A stretch of DNA of 64,000 nucleotides from NCBI GenBank assembly GCA_937951615.1, contig CALFBH010000019.1:22768-86767 (forward strand). Direction: 5' to 3'. Each line of letters begins with the position of its first letter. Position 1 is the stretch's first letter. The DNA is from an uncultured Saprospiraceae bacterium (GTDB lineage Bacteria > Bacteroidota > Bacteroidia > Chitinophagales > Saprospiraceae). The notes beneath the pieces are model-generated. The model made no database searches and was not told where the DNA came from. It saw only the letters and a list, made by a program, of their open reading frames with translations. Made by a program: the position numbers and the translations under genes. This document shows, in pieces, positions 33,481-43,347 of the stretch.

Positions 33481-34671
33481 ATGAAATTTAACTCAATCTG
33501 TGCGAAAGAAATTCGCGACAAGCAACCTGTCCGCTCACATATCTTGCCGATTTATCCAACTTCTTCCTTTTCGTTTGATAGTATTGAACAGGGGATGGAT
33601 ATTTTCACAGGAAAAGAAAAAGGCTATAAATATGGACGTTATGGCAACCCAACTGTAGATGCAGTGGAGCAGAAAATAGCTACACTGGAAACCTTTGGAC
33701 TCGACATGGAAGCCAAAGCAGTCATGACCAGTTCGGGGATGTCGGCGATTTCTACCTTGTTTACTACGATATTAAAAACGGGTGATAAGGTACTGACACA
33801 AGGAAATTTGTATGGTGGAACAACAGAATTGCTGACCAGTGTGCTAGGGCAACTGGGCGTGGAAACCGTGATGACCAATTTGCAAGACTTAGAAAAAGTC
33901 GAAGCGATGGTCAAAGCAGATGAAAGTATAAAATTACTTTACCTGGAAACACCTGCCAACCCGACAATGGCTTGTGTGGATTTGGAAGAACTGGCTACTA
34001 TTGCAAAAAAATACGACAGACTAAGCGCAGTAGATAACACCTTTTGTACGCCTTATCTCCAACAACCTTTTCGGCATGGCGTGGATTATATTGTTCACTC
34101 CACAACCAAGTTCTTGAATGGACATGGCAATTCTATTGCTGGAATAATTGTCGGAACAGATATAGAGTACATGGAAAAATCAGTTTGGAAAACCATGAAA
34201 CTACTGGGTACAAACTGCAACCCTTTTGATGCCTGGCTGACCTGGACAGGAATGAAAACACTGGGTATCCGTATGGACAAACACAGCTCAAATGCCATGC
34301 AGGTTGCCGAATTTCTCGAACAGCATGCCGGAGTAGAACGAGTAAATTATAATGGACTACCCTCAAATCCCGACCATGAAGTCGCCAAAAAACAAATGCG
34401 TCAGTTTGGAGCGATGCTGAGTTTTGAACTCAAAGGCGGACTGGATGCTGGTATTCGTTTTATGAACAAGATTAATTTCTGCACCCTCGCGCCTACACTT
34501 GGCGATGTGGACACCATCATCCTGCATCCTGCGTCTATGTCGCATGTCAATATCGCCCGTGAAATACGGGAGCGCAATGGCATTACGGATGGACTGATTC
34601 GTATTTCAGTAGGTATTGAAGATGTGGAGGATATTATTGGTGATTTGGGGCAGGCACTTGGGGGTGATTGA
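33481..34671 (+). CDS. Cys/Met metabolism PLP enzyme (methionine gamma-lyase / cystathionine gamma-lyase family)
   Basis: 396 residues from ATG at 33481, 25 bp after the terminator. PLP lysine K210 is in HSTTKFLNGHG; KYGRYGNPT and the YLETPANPT...D loop are family hallmarks. It could cleave methionine, or cystathionine made by the cystathionine beta-synthase at 12111, or act as a gamma-synthase. Sequence alone does not decide. The gene ends in GTGATTGAG-type words, a low-complexity tail common after stops in this genome. Confidence 0.85.
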   Translation: MKFNSICAKEIRDKQPVRSHILPIYPTSSFSFDSIEQGMDIFTGKEKGYKYGRYGNPTVDAVEQKIATLETFGLDMEAKAVMTSSGMSAISTLFTTILKTGDKVLTQGNLYGGTTELLTSVLGQLGVETVMTNLQDLEKVEAMVKADESIKLLYLETPANPTMACVDLEELATIAKKYDRLSAVDNTFCTPYLQQPFRHGVDYIVHSTTKFLNGHGNSIAGIIVGTDIEYMEKSVWKTMKLLGTNCNPFDAWLTWTGMKTLGIRMDKHSSNAMQVAEFLEQHAGVERVNYNGLPSNPDHEVAKKQMRQFGAMLSFELKGGLDAGIRFMNKINFCTLAPTLGDVDTIILHPASMSHVNIAREIRERNGITDGLIRISVGIEDVEDIIGDLGQALGGD

Positions 34672-34768
34672 GTTATTGGGTGTATTAGTGACTGAAATTG
34701 CTATTTCTACTGCGACTAAAAAGAAAAGTCCAGTTTGTTGGCGAAGCAGAACAAGTGCAGGCGAAGTC

Positions 34769-34792
34769 CCTCTCCGCCGCAGGATGGAGAGG
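34769..34792. repeat. Short CCTCTCC/GGAGAGG intergenic hairpin repeat
   Basis: CCTCTCC (34769-34775) and GGAGAGG (34786-34792), followed by CTAGGTGAG, match a hairpin type often seen between bacterial genes. It sits in the gap 34672-34939, which also holds GTGATTGAGTG words; no gene is seen there. Confidence 0.45.
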
Positions 34793-34939
34793 CTAGGTGA
34801 GCAAAACTAGGGGATTGGTAATTGAGTGATTAGGTATTTCCAGAATATTGTATATCATAAGATGAATTTATTTATGGCTACTTGTGCAATTTGTAATACG
34901 CACATAAAATTTAAATTAAATATGTTGTATGCTGAAAAA

Positions 34940-35686
34940 ATGAAACTACAAAGCCTGCTGATTATTTTACTCAGCTTCTTCGCCTCTTGTAGCTATCTGC
35001 CTGAAGAGGTAGTGTTAGATTCAGATATTGTGCTGGAAGAAACGCCCAACTACATTGCGCTCAGTCCGAAAAATGCTGTGCCGCAGGCTACGGGGATTCT
35101 GTTTTATCCGGGCGGATTGGTCGATCCTCATGCTTATATCGAAGCTTTTCAGGAACTAGTCAGCGCAGACAATCGACAGGTGGTGATACTCAAAGTTTCG
35201 GCAAACTTAGCGATTACAAATACCAATAAAGCTTATCGCTGTAAAGACGATTTTGAGGAGGTGCAGAACTGGATTATTGGCGGACATTCGCTGGGGGGTG
35301 TCGTGGCTTGCATGGATGCCGCAAACCATCGAGAGGCCTATAAAGGTTTGTTTTTGTTGGGGGCGTATTCTGCTTCTGATTTGAATGACTGGTCTGCGCC
35401 GGTTTTGCTAATGACTGCCGAACTGGATGGACTGACAGATATAGAGAAGGTGATTGAAAACGAAGTCAAGCTGCCACCCCGAATAGATATAGCTAACCTT
35501 AGTGACTTCCCTATAACGAGTACCGCTGGACAAACAATTTATCATGAGATTCCAGGCGGCAATCATAGCCAATTTGGTGCTTATGGTGCGCAGGAAGGAG
35601 ATGGGGTAGCCAATATCAGTTTGGAACAACAGCAAGGCGAAGTACGCGATTTTTTAAGGGCTTTTATGGCTGCGAATGATTTATGA
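34940..35686 (+). CDS. Lipoprotein alpha/beta hydrolase
   Basis: 248 residues from ATG at 34940 (MKLQSLLIILLSFFASC), with a lipobox ending at SC about residue 17; an upstream in-frame ATG at 34826 would bury the signal. The alpha/beta hydrolase core has the nucleophile elbow GGHSLGGVVA, an Asp in LMTAELDGLTD and a His in GGNHSQFG. It resembles the alpha/beta hydrolase_5 group. It is probably anchored in a membrane facing the periplasm or outside. It overlaps the next gene by 4 bp. Confidence 0.8.
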   Translation: MKLQSLLIILLSFFASCSYLPEEVVLDSDIVLEETPNYIALSPKNAVPQATGILFYPGGLVDPHAYIEAFQELVSADNRQVVILKVSANLAITNTNKAYRCKDDFEEVQNWIIGGHSLGGVVACMDAANHREAYKGLFLLGAYSASDLNDWSAPVLLMTAELDGLTDIEKVIENEVKLPPRIDIANLSDFPITSTAGQTIYHEIPGGNHSQFGAYGAQEGDGVANISLEQQQGEVRDFLRAFMAANDL

Positions 35687-36225
35687 TTATGGTGAAGAAA
35701 ACAATTTTTTATATCCTCTTCTTTTTTGCGATAAGCACAACGATACATGCGCAGCAAATAGGGTTGAATGTTTTGTCTTTTCCCGGTTTGGGGCAGGGCG
35801 GATTTTATGGTGGAGGTGGTTTTGAACTCCATTATCAGCATGATATACAGCGGGGGCGTATTCGCGGAGGGCTGGAATATCGGATGATTGACTGGGGGAA
35901 TCAAATGAGCTTAAATGTTGCCTATAATCATCCATATTTTGTAAAAAATCAGTTTCGCATATCTGGTACGACTGGCTTTCAGTTGGGTGTAGCTTTATTT
36001 CGTCCTAAATCCCTTTTTGCTTGGGGGCTAGAATATTTACCAGAAGTAGAATGGCAATCCAATAAACGATTTTTTGCTCATGCAGGACTTGGGATTCGAT
36101 ACAGCAATAGTCCGAAGTATAAAAAATATGGTCCGATTAATTCGGTATTGGAACTGCCGATAAAGGTGGGATTTGGCTTTCGTTTAGGCGCGAAAAGTAA
36201 TGCTAAAGACAGCACCAATTACTAA
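35683..36225 (+). CDS. Small exported protein, probably an outer-membrane beta-barrel
   Basis: 180 residues with a signal peptide (TTIHAQ). The body alternates Gly and aromatic residues in strands (GLGQGGFYGGGGFELHY, GGLEYRMIDWGN) and closes with IKVGFGFRLGAK, like small Bacteroidota outer-membrane barrels. The start may be at 35683 or 35689. It is coupled to the hydrolase gene by a 4-bp overlap, suggesting the two proteins act in the same envelope process. Confidence 0.65.
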   Translation: MIMVKKTIFYILFFFAISTTIHAQQIGLNVLSFPGLGQGGFYGGGGFELHYQHDIQRGRIRGGLEYRMIDWGNQMSLNVAYNHPYFVKNQFRISGTTGFQLGVALFRPKSLFAWGLEYLPEVEWQSNKRFFAHAGLGIRYSNSPKYKKYGPINSVLELPIKVGFGFRLGAKSNAKDSTNY

Positions 36226-36247
36226 TCACTGGTCACCAATCACCAAA

Positions 36248-37135
36248 TCAGCCTTTGAGGGTAAAATGAAAACTTGTTCCTTGGTCGAGTTCGCTTTCTA
36301 TCCAGATTTTTCCTCCATGTTGTTCGATAGTTGTTTTGCAAATGGAAAGTCCCATACCGGTACCTTCATATTTTTTTCCATTCAGTCTTTTAAACTGCTC
36401 GAAGATCTGGTCTTTGTATTCAGACTTAATGCCTATTCCATTGTCTTTTACTGAAAATTGAAAATATTGGTCGATTTTGACTGCTTTTATGCAGATTACT
36501 GGTCGTCTTACTTGGGCAGAAAACTTAATAGCATTAGCAAGTAAATTTAAAAAGACCTGTTTAATCTTTGAAGGATCACATTCAAGTATAAGATCATCAA
36601 CAGAGTTGTGGATAGTTGTTTGTGTTTCCTGGATGTCATGTTGTAAAAGATTGACACATTGGGAGACCAATACAGTCATATCTGTTTTCTGCATGTTGAG
36701 TTTTCCATTTGCAACAGAAGAGTAAGTTAGGATATCTGATAATAAATCACTCATCATCTTACAGGCATCAATGATGAACTGGACATATTCATGTTGTGTT
36801 TCTGTTACATTATCACCCAATGTTCTCGTCAATAAGCCAGTGAAACTCCCTATCGTTCTCAGTGGCGTTTTTAAGTCATGTGCTGCAATATGAACATACC
36901 TATTGAGTTGTTGATTGGAATGAGATAAATCAAGATTGGCCTGCTCAAGGTCTAAAACTGTTTTATGGATAAATTTTGACGAAATAAGCTTTCCTTTTGT
37001 CAAACGCTCATTTTGAAACTCAAGCATTTCTATATTTTCTTCGATATTTGCTAGCACTTCGAGTGCTTCCCTAAGTTCCTCCTTAGAATCAAGATGTTCG
37101 GATAGCTTTTTTTTGATCCATTTTAAATCAGACAT
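36248..37135 (-). CDS. Cytoplasmic sensor histidine kinase
   Basis: 295 residues, no membrane segment. An N-terminal coiled coil (about 1-70) is followed by the HisKA H-box HIAAHDLKTPLRTIGSF (His about 85), the N-box NLLANAIKFSAQ, G1 VKDNGIGI, F-box FEQFKRLNGKKYEGTG and G2 GMGLSICKTTIEQHGG. All catalytic boxes look intact. It overlaps the FIST gene by 8 bp, so the FIST protein is probably its sensor. No response regulator gene is adjacent. Confidence 0.92.
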   Translation of the reverse strand: MSDLKWIKKKLSEHLDSKEELREALEVLANIEENIEMLEFQNERLTKGKLISSKFIHKTVLDLEQANLDLSHSNQQLNRYVHIAAHDLKTPLRTIGSFTGLLTRTLGDNVTETQHEYVQFIIDACKMMSDLLSDILTYSSVANGKLNMQKTDMTVLVSQCVNLLQHDIQETQTTIHNSVDDLILECDPSKIKQVFLNLLANAIKFSAQVRRPVICIKAVKIDQYFQFSVKDNGIGIKSEYKDQIFEQFKRLNGKKYEGTGMGLSICKTTIEQHGGKIWIESELDQGTSFHFTLKG

Positions 37136-38273
37136 ATTCGGTCAGCGTTAGCAAGCTACAGCTTACATTATGAAAACTACATACCTTGCTATTGGGCAAA
37201 TTTCCAATTTCTCCCAAAGCTAAGAAACCTGCGGTAGGAGATTTCCAAACGTCATAGATTTTTTTGACTTCTTTTTTAAACATAGGACCAAATGCCACGT
37301 TTCTGCCTGCACATGAATTGATGATCACACAATCTACCGCACCTGTCTTTTCTTCTATTTTTTTGAAATATTTTACGGTATTATCTACTGTGCCGAAGTC
37401 TGGAGGTGGACAAAATCTGAAAGCCTGACCTATTTGTACTTCACCAGCGAGAATCAGTGATTTATGTTGCTTATCATATAAAAGGACAGAGCGCATATAC
37501 TCCGATATACCTTCCTCTGCTACTTGTAGCGGATAAATTCCAGGAATTAAAAACATATTGTCAGAGCCTTCTTGTTTTATATGGTCAATGTCACCAAAGT
37601 ATTCCATAAATAAATCGAGGGCTGGTCTGTCATCAATTTCGTAAATGACGTTGCCCGTAGCTTTAGTAATTCGATGGACCCTGCCAAGACCTTCCCAGCC
37701 TGAAAATGTACCGCCTGTCATCCTGATTTTATCACAATCAAAAACAATAATTCCCAGTCCATCCAATTCTTCTGAAGTTGTGGAAAAAACAGATATATTT
37801 TTGTTGCGGAAAGCATCTGCGGCAAGCCCGCCAAATATACCAACACTTTCATGCAAATGACTTTTTAAACTATTGACAATAGAATCTCCATTTGTACCGA
37901 TTCCAGAGGCATAGACAAGAATCCCAGGATTAGTAAAAAGTTGCTTTACCTGTGCAACAACTTTTTCAACAGCTTCGGACTCTGGTTTGTCATCGAAAGG
38001 AACAGAGATGACCTTAAAATAATCGGGATTAATATCCATCAACAAACCAGAAAAACTATTGGAATGAACACGGTCATCCGAAATTTCTCCAGCACTAGTA
38101 GTGCCTAACAATTGAATACCATGCTTATCTAAGATACCTGCCATTGCCTGATATGGCAATAGAGAGTCAGTGTATGCTATGCAGAGTGTCGGGTGGAAAT
38201 CCTTGCTTAATTCATTTATAATAAAATCATTAAAAGCTTCGGTTGTAGTTACAGAAAAAGAAGTGACATTCAT
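37128..38273 (-). CDS. FIST-domain sensory protein
   Basis: About 381 residues from ATG at 38273 (MNVTSFSVTTTEAFNDFI); starts at 38279 or 38318 are possible. The N-terminal FIST_N part (GISTTSAGEISDD-type text, LLGTTSAGEIS) and C-terminal FIST_C part (VIINSCAGRNVAFGPMF, then VWKSPTAGFLALGEIG) are both present. FIST domains are small-ligand sensors of signal-transduction proteins, thought to bind amino acids. It is translationally coupled to the histidine kinase and likely feeds it input. Confidence 0.85.
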   Translation of the reverse strand: MNVTSFSVTTTEAFNDFIINELSKDFHPTLCIAYTDSLLPYQAMAGILDKHGIQLLGTTSAGEISDDRVHSNSFSGLLMDINPDYFKVISVPFDDKPESEAVEKVVAQVKQLFTNPGILVYASGIGTNGDSIVNSLKSHLHESVGIFGGLAADAFRNKNISVFSTTSEELDGLGIIVFDCDKIRMTGGTFSGWEGLGRVHRITKATGNVIYEIDDRPALDLFMEYFGDIDHIKQEGSDNMFLIPGIYPLQVAEEGISEYMRSVLLYDKQHKSLILAGEVQIGQAFRFCPPPDFGTVDNTVKYFKKIEEKTGAVDCVIINSCAGRNVAFGPMFKKEVKKIYDVWKSPTAGFLALGEIGNLPNSKVCSFHNVSCSLLTLTEYV

Positions 38274-38346
38274 TATCATTAGTTTTGTAAAATAAGTCTT
38301 GAGCCTATTTATACGCAACTTTTACACGAAATGTTTTCATCCGTCT

Positions 38347-38748
38347 TTATTTTTGTGTCCACCCAGAATATCCAGTCTTCAAATCGTAAATCTCCTTAAA
38401 ACCCTGCTTTTTCAAAATTTTCGCGGCTTTAGCACTTCGCACACCGCCCGCACAATAAACCATGACAGGTTTGTCTTTGTCGAGTTTTAGCACTTGTGTT
38501 GCAAAGTCGGAATCGTGATAGTTTATTGCGATTGCGTTTTCAATCGTGCCATCTGCGACTTCTTCTGGAGTACGGACATCAAGAATCTGTTCATTGGGTA
38601 ATGCTTCAATTTTAGCTGCAAAGGCAGGCGCGTCTATGCGTTCAAGAATGATAGACTGCGGCTTAGTTGCCGTAGTTTGTTCAGTAGAAGACTTGCAGGC
38701 TGAGAGACAGAGGCAAGCGAAGAGGATTAGTAGGATATTTGATTTCAT
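38347..38748 (-). CDS. Rhodanese-domain lipoprotein
   Basis: 133 residues. Lipobox CLCLSAC (Cys about 18), then a single rhodanese domain with the EQILDVRTPEEVADG entry and the active-site loop YCAGGVRSAKAA, whose Cys carries the transferred sulfur. A periplasm- or surface-facing sulfurtransferase or sulfide-sensing protein is likely. It is transcribed alone, and the gap upstream contains a palindrome. Confidence 0.88.
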   Translation of the reverse strand: MKSNILLILFACLCLSACKSSTEQTTATKPQSIILERIDAPAFAAKIEALPNEQILDVRTPEEVADGTIENAIAINYHDSDFATQVLKLDKDKPVMVYCAGGVRSAKAAKILKKQGFKEIYDLKTGYSGWTQK

Positions 38749-38770
38749 CGTGTTTGTGATTTATAGAGAA

Positions 38771-38878
38771 ATTGTTCGATTGTTGAATTGTTAAAAGTAC
38801 ATTTTGCTACGCAAAATGTCATAACAATCTAGCAATTCAACAATCGAACAATCTAGCAATGAAACAATCTAGCAATTT
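38771..38878. repeat. AATTGTTCGATTGTTG palindromic element with ACATTTTGC core
   Basis: Left arm 38771-38792 (ATTGTTCGATTGTTGAATTG) is the inverse complement of CAATTCAACAATCGAACAAT at about 38832-38851. The centre ACATTTTGCTACGCAAAATGT (38799-38819) is a hairpin. The rest is AGCAATTC/AACAATCT words. It lies between the 1482-residue gene and the rhodanese gene. Confidence 0.7.
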
Positions 38879-41800
38879 TTAATTCGTCCGCATTTTACCA
38901 CTAAAGTAACGCACGTTTTCCAGTTTTTCCAGTTGGACTTCAATGTAGTTGCCATCTGGTGTTTTGACACGGTCTTTCTTCTTGATGTCTAGAACTCCGC
39001 TGGAATACTCTTCATTGGAAGACAATGTTTTGATAAAACCGTTTTTGTATTGAATATAATACCAGTCATCGCTTGGCGAATCTATATACATGGTGATAGA
39101 GTGATTGGTACTCAGCATTTTTATTTCAAAATAGCAACTGACAATTTTCTCTACAGGTTTGTTATTGATAGAACTGATACCTACTAATTTACTGGTAAAA
39201 GAATTGGTATTTTCATTCCATTTTAAAGGCAATTTGCTAAAGAAAAATGAATATTCTTCCTCTTTTGGCAGCGTGACTAATAGTGAATTATTATAGCCAT
39301 CAATGACTTTTTCCAGTTTTTTATCATCGCTGATAAATTCTGCAAGCGAGTGTTGAATGTGTTCGTCAGATATATCAATGTCCGGCAATTCATCTCCAAA
39401 ACCATATAAGTCATCCGCTATAATGGTGAGTAATTTTTCGGGCAATGGCATATTGATACCAGCTATGAGATCAAAATTGGTCTGTCCATTATGAGAAATG
39501 GCTTTACCCGCAGTTTTTATTGCAACGTCTCCCTTGAAGCCACTGTCAAAGTTGAATTGTCCTTCTGCGACGACTTTAGCAGAGCCTTCATCTACAACAA
39601 GTTTGTTGCCGCGTTTGCCGGGCAATACAACCTGTGAAGAATCGCCAAACATAAACTGCTTGCGTCCTTTGTCATGCTTCATGACACCAGTTGCTGTGAA
39701 TATTTTTATGTCTTTACGGCGTTTGGGGACACCCATGACAACCGGATAAACGTGTGCGGAATCTGCATTCATGCATAAGCCGACATGTAGCTTGGAGCCT
39801 GCAAGGTTTTTAGGCTCATCGTATTCAATAACCACATTTTTACGATCCACTTTGCTATCAATAGAGAACCAGCCTGAGCGTGGCAAAGTCGAATTGATAC
39901 GAGCATGTCCTTTAAAGGTCAAATTTTCATCATCTGCTCGAAGGTTTACATTACCCTGAAACATGATTTTATTATCAATCAGAAATTTATCGGCTTCTCT
40001 TACTGGACCACTACCATGCGTGACGTATTCTTTCTTGCCTTTTTTCTTTTTAGGAACAATATTGCTAAACATGATTTCCTGCTCCTGCCCAGCAACTTCA
40101 TAGGCATAATATCCACTAGCATTATAACTATTGCGTCCATTTACTTTTACCCTTGAACGTACAATTTTGTGGTAACGATTTTTCGTATTGGCTACAATCG
40201 TTGCATTCTCAAGAGGTTCCATATTGGCTTCTGCGCGGATATTGAGTTTTCTATTGTCTTCGTCGGGATAGATGATGGCATCTGCTACATTCAAGTCTGT
40301 AACTCCATCAACTTCAAGTAAATTGTTTTTCAAATCATATACCCCGCTTTCCGCAAGGAAAATCAAAGAATCCTGTTTAGGGTGGATAGATAAGAATTCG
40401 CCTTTTTTACCAGATTTAGAAGAGAAGATAACCTTCTCATTTTTCATGTCCCAAGTAAATCGATCCATCGAAGTTTTATACTGATTATAAGGCATTTCTG
40501 TAGAAATCTCATCTGTGTTTTTCTCAAAAACACCCATCTGACTTTCAAAATCAAGGCTGGTTTTTACATTTTTGGTATTAAATGCTAGTTCTCCTTCCTG
40601 GATAGCTTTGATACTCAGGTCGGCAGTGTCTGCATCTACACCATTAAATCCAAATAGCAGTTTACGGGAACTCATGGTAGCATCATCCCAATCGAGTCTT
40701 CCTGAACCATACAGACCGCCAGGTGTCAGCACAAGGTCTCCATCCAGTTGTTTTTCATTATTGAAGAAATTGAAAGGAACATCATCTGATTTGATGTACA
40801 TGCTGTCCTCATAAGGTGCCCAGTCCACAAATACATCTGTCGCATTTACTTCTGGATATTCCACACCACTCCTGCTTTCTTCTATGTTAAAGGTATTGGC
40901 TTCTGCTTTCATTTGCTCGGGCAGGAAAATGATACTGTCAGATTCCATTGTGGCATTGATATAGTTCAGTTTACCATTACCTGTCAAGCCTGTTCCATTT
41001 AGTGTAATTTCATTCTTATACAAACCTACACCACCTTTTTTTCGATTATAAGCCGTCAAGCCACTGGATGGTGTTTTGGTGGTAAAACCGAGTGAATTAT
41101 CGTATTGTTGTATTTTTAATTTTTCATCAAAAGGCGGAAAAATATCAGCTGTGTACATTTCGCCATCAAAAATCAGCCCGAGAGGATCAAAGCTGTTCAG
41201 GCTGTCAAATGTGAAAGGTTCCAGCTCAAAATAAAAGCTATCACGCGGATAAGCACCGTCTTGTATCCGGCGATTATCATAATGTGCCCTAGCCTTGGTT
41301 TTACTGACAAAAGAAGCATAAACTGGATCATCTTCTCGTCCCGATTTATTTTGCGGAGCATCTATCTGCAAGTGTCCGCTCATGTCTTCTATTTTGGTGG
41401 AGACTTCTTTCAGTAAAGGCACATCTTCCATATCTCGATCAAATTCATAGCGAATCGTCATGGAATTAACGGTGTCGAGCGTCATGTAAAAGTCCTGATA
41501 ATGAAAATGGAAGTCTTCTCCCTTGAATACGCAATATCCAGCATTGACACTGCCATCAAAATCCATGTCCCGATCTTTCTTAATGGTTAGTTCTGACTCA
41601 TAAGGCTTGATGACGACCAGTTGGGAATCACTGATAATGACATTTTTCACTCCTTGCAAAACTATATCGTTGGTGGTGATATTTAAGCGTCCATTAGTGC
41701 GTCGGTCATTATTGGATAATATTCGTATGACGTCATAATCTGTTTTTTCCACACTAGCATCCGCCCAGTGGAAAATCTTATCTTTTACTTCTACTTCTTT

Positions 41801-43327
41801 TGTTTCTGGAAAATAGACGATAAAACCGCCCTCCATTAAATCAGTAAGCAGCCCCAAAATGGTTTTGAGTTCGTATCTTGGATTGAGGTGTTTTGCCAGT
41901 CCTTCCCCATCCAAATAACGGGATTGTGTCATTTCAGAATATATCTTGATCTGAGAAATGGGATGTGTGGTGGCAATATTCTGATACCTTCGATATCGTT
42001 CTTCATTATAAAAAGCGACAGATTCCAAGACAACATCGCGCTTAGTTCCTACCTTCTGTTCTTTACCAATCTGTATAGAATCGCTATCAATCTGCCAGTC
42101 AATTTTTTCGGCATCTATTTCAAATTTGTGATAAGAATTATAAAAAGGAGCTTTGGCAATACCTGTTTCTCCGCGCGATAAGGTGAGCTGACGGTCATCT
42201 ACATTAAACTTAAAGCGAATACGCGGATGGAAAATAGAATCTTCGCCATGATAAATACTCACTGCGGCAGCACCCGCAAGAATACGTTCTGATTTGCGAA
42301 TCACAAAACTCTCCGAACGGGCAGCAATAGCCAGTTTGCCAGCTTTGGAATAAAACATCATCGTGGCTTTGTTATCTTTGTCGCCATAGCCGTTTACGTC
42401 ATCACCTGCTAGTTTAAAGCCGCCTCGGTATTTGATGCCTTCGCCTATATTATTCAATTCCATAACGCGGGTAAAGGACGCAAAACGCGGATAAGATTTG
42501 ATTTCTTTTTTTGCTCCTGCAATGATGCGGTCTTCAAATGACCCTTGTACTGGATTAGGAAAATAACTTGGATAATATAGGGTCACGGTATCCACCGAAT
42601 ACCCCGTTTTATTGGTTTCGAGGGTATAATTATTAAATTCACAATATACATCGCTCCCCAAATCTGTTCGTTCCCAGGTGACTTTTCCATTTCTACCTCG
42701 CCACAGATTGTCCAAAGGATAATAAGTGCCAGAAGTTTTTTTGATGGAAATGGTGTCCGTTTTACGAACACCAATCAAATCAAGTCCAGAAAACTTAAGG
42801 AGCGGTTTTTCATTTTTATAATCAAAAGAATAATCGGAATTGGACGTCAGCCAGATAGAACCACTTTTTACATAACGGATGGCTTTTTTCTCAAAGAGAT
42901 CAGCTACGAAATTGGTGTAGTTTTTATAAGAAGGTGCTGTGCTTCGCTTGAGCGCATCCAGCATGCTGTTCAGCGTATTATGGTAACCATCAAATTTACT
43001 GCTTTGCTCCTGTGCTTTGACCATTGTATTCAGAGAGCGAATATAGCTTTCAAAGTAGGGGTGAGGACGCATTTTGAATCCCAGCATCCGGTTGGATACT
43101 TCCAGAATGACTTTGTATTGTGCATCTGTAAGATTGCCTTCCATCAGGTAATCTTCAAAAATCAGGAAAGTTTCTTTGCAGTCTTCCCGTTTTTGAGCAT
43201 TCATAAATTCGTCTAATGCCTTGACAAATTCGGATTTATTTTCGGGGAAGGTCTCTAAGGTTTGAGCAAAAATGCCATTGACCATTAGAAATGCTACAGC
43301 AAGGAGCGTGATAAGTTTTTTGTACAT
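38879..43327 (-). CDS. Very large exported protein of unknown function
   Basis: 1482 residues with a signal peptide (MVNGIFAQ). I recognise no catalytic domain and no T9SS tail. The N-terminal 200 residues are helical; from about 200 onward the text is strand-rich, with repeated phrases such as LTPGGLYGSGRL, GNGKLNYINATMESDSIIF and NATMES that recall repeated beta modules of large envelope proteins (AsmA/LptD-like bridges or filament proteins). The C-terminal 150 residues form a separate end. It is the last gene downstream of prmA, 20 bp after it, so the two may be cotranscribed. Function unknown. Confidence 0.75.
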   Translation of the reverse strand: MYKKLITLLAVAFLMVNGIFAQTLETFPENKSEFVKALDEFMNAQKREDCKETFLIFEDYLMEGNLTDAQYKVILEVSNRMLGFKMRPHPYFESYIRSLNTMVKAQEQSSKFDGYHNTLNSMLDALKRSTAPSYKNYTNFVADLFEKKAIRYVKSGSIWLTSNSDYSFDYKNEKPLLKFSGLDLIGVRKTDTISIKKTSGTYYPLDNLWRGRNGKVTWERTDLGSDVYCEFNNYTLETNKTGYSVDTVTLYYPSYFPNPVQGSFEDRIIAGAKKEIKSYPRFASFTRVMELNNIGEGIKYRGGFKLAGDDVNGYGDKDNKATMMFYSKAGKLAIAARSESFVIRKSERILAGAAAVSIYHGEDSIFHPRIRFKFNVDDRQLTLSRGETGIAKAPFYNSYHKFEIDAEKIDWQIDSDSIQIGKEQKVGTKRDVVLESVAFYNEERYRRYQNIATTHPISQIKIYSEMTQSRYLDGEGLAKHLNPRYELKTILGLLTDLMEGGFIVYFPETKEVEVKDKIFHWADASVEKTDYDVIRILSNNDRRTNGRLNITTNDIVLQGVKNVIISDSQLVVIKPYESELTIKKDRDMDFDGSVNAGYCVFKGEDFHFHYQDFYMTLDTVNSMTIRYEFDRDMEDVPLLKEVSTKIEDMSGHLQIDAPQNKSGREDDPVYASFVSKTKARAHYDNRRIQDGAYPRDSFYFELEPFTFDSLNSFDPLGLIFDGEMYTADIFPPFDEKLKIQQYDNSLGFTTKTPSSGLTAYNRKKGGVGLYKNEITLNGTGLTGNGKLNYINATMESDSIIFLPEQMKAEANTFNIEESRSGVEYPEVNATDVFVDWAPYEDSMYIKSDDVPFNFFNNEKQLDGDLVLTPGGLYGSGRLDWDDATMSSRKLLFGFNGVDADTADLSIKAIQEGELAFNTKNVKTSLDFESQMGVFEKNTDEISTEMPYNQYKTSMDRFTWDMKNEKVIFSSKSGKKGEFLSIHPKQDSLIFLAESGVYDLKNNLLEVDGVTDLNVADAIIYPDEDNRKLNIRAEANMEPLENATIVANTKNRYHKIVRSRVKVNGRNSYNASGYYAYEVAGQEQEIMFSNIVPKKKKGKKEYVTHGSGPVREADKFLIDNKIMFQGNVNLRADDENLTFKGHARINSTLPRSGWFSIDSKVDRKNVVIEYDEPKNLAGSKLHVGLCMNADSAHVYPVVMGVPKRRKDIKIFTATGVMKHDKGRKQFMFGDSSQVVLPGKRGNKLVVDEGSAKVVAEGQFNFDSGFKGDVAIKTAGKAISHNGQTNFDLIAGINMPLPEKLLTIIADDLYGFGDELPDIDISDEHIQHSLAEFISDDKKLEKVIDGYNNSLLVTLPKEEEYSFFFSKLPLKWNENTNSFTSKLVGISSINNKPVEKIVSCYFEIKMLSTNHSITMYIDSPSDDWYYIQYKNGFIKTLSSNEEYSSGVLDIKKKDRVKTPDGNYIEVQLEKLENVRYFSGKMRTN

Positions 43328-43347
43328 GACCTTTATTTATTTATCAT

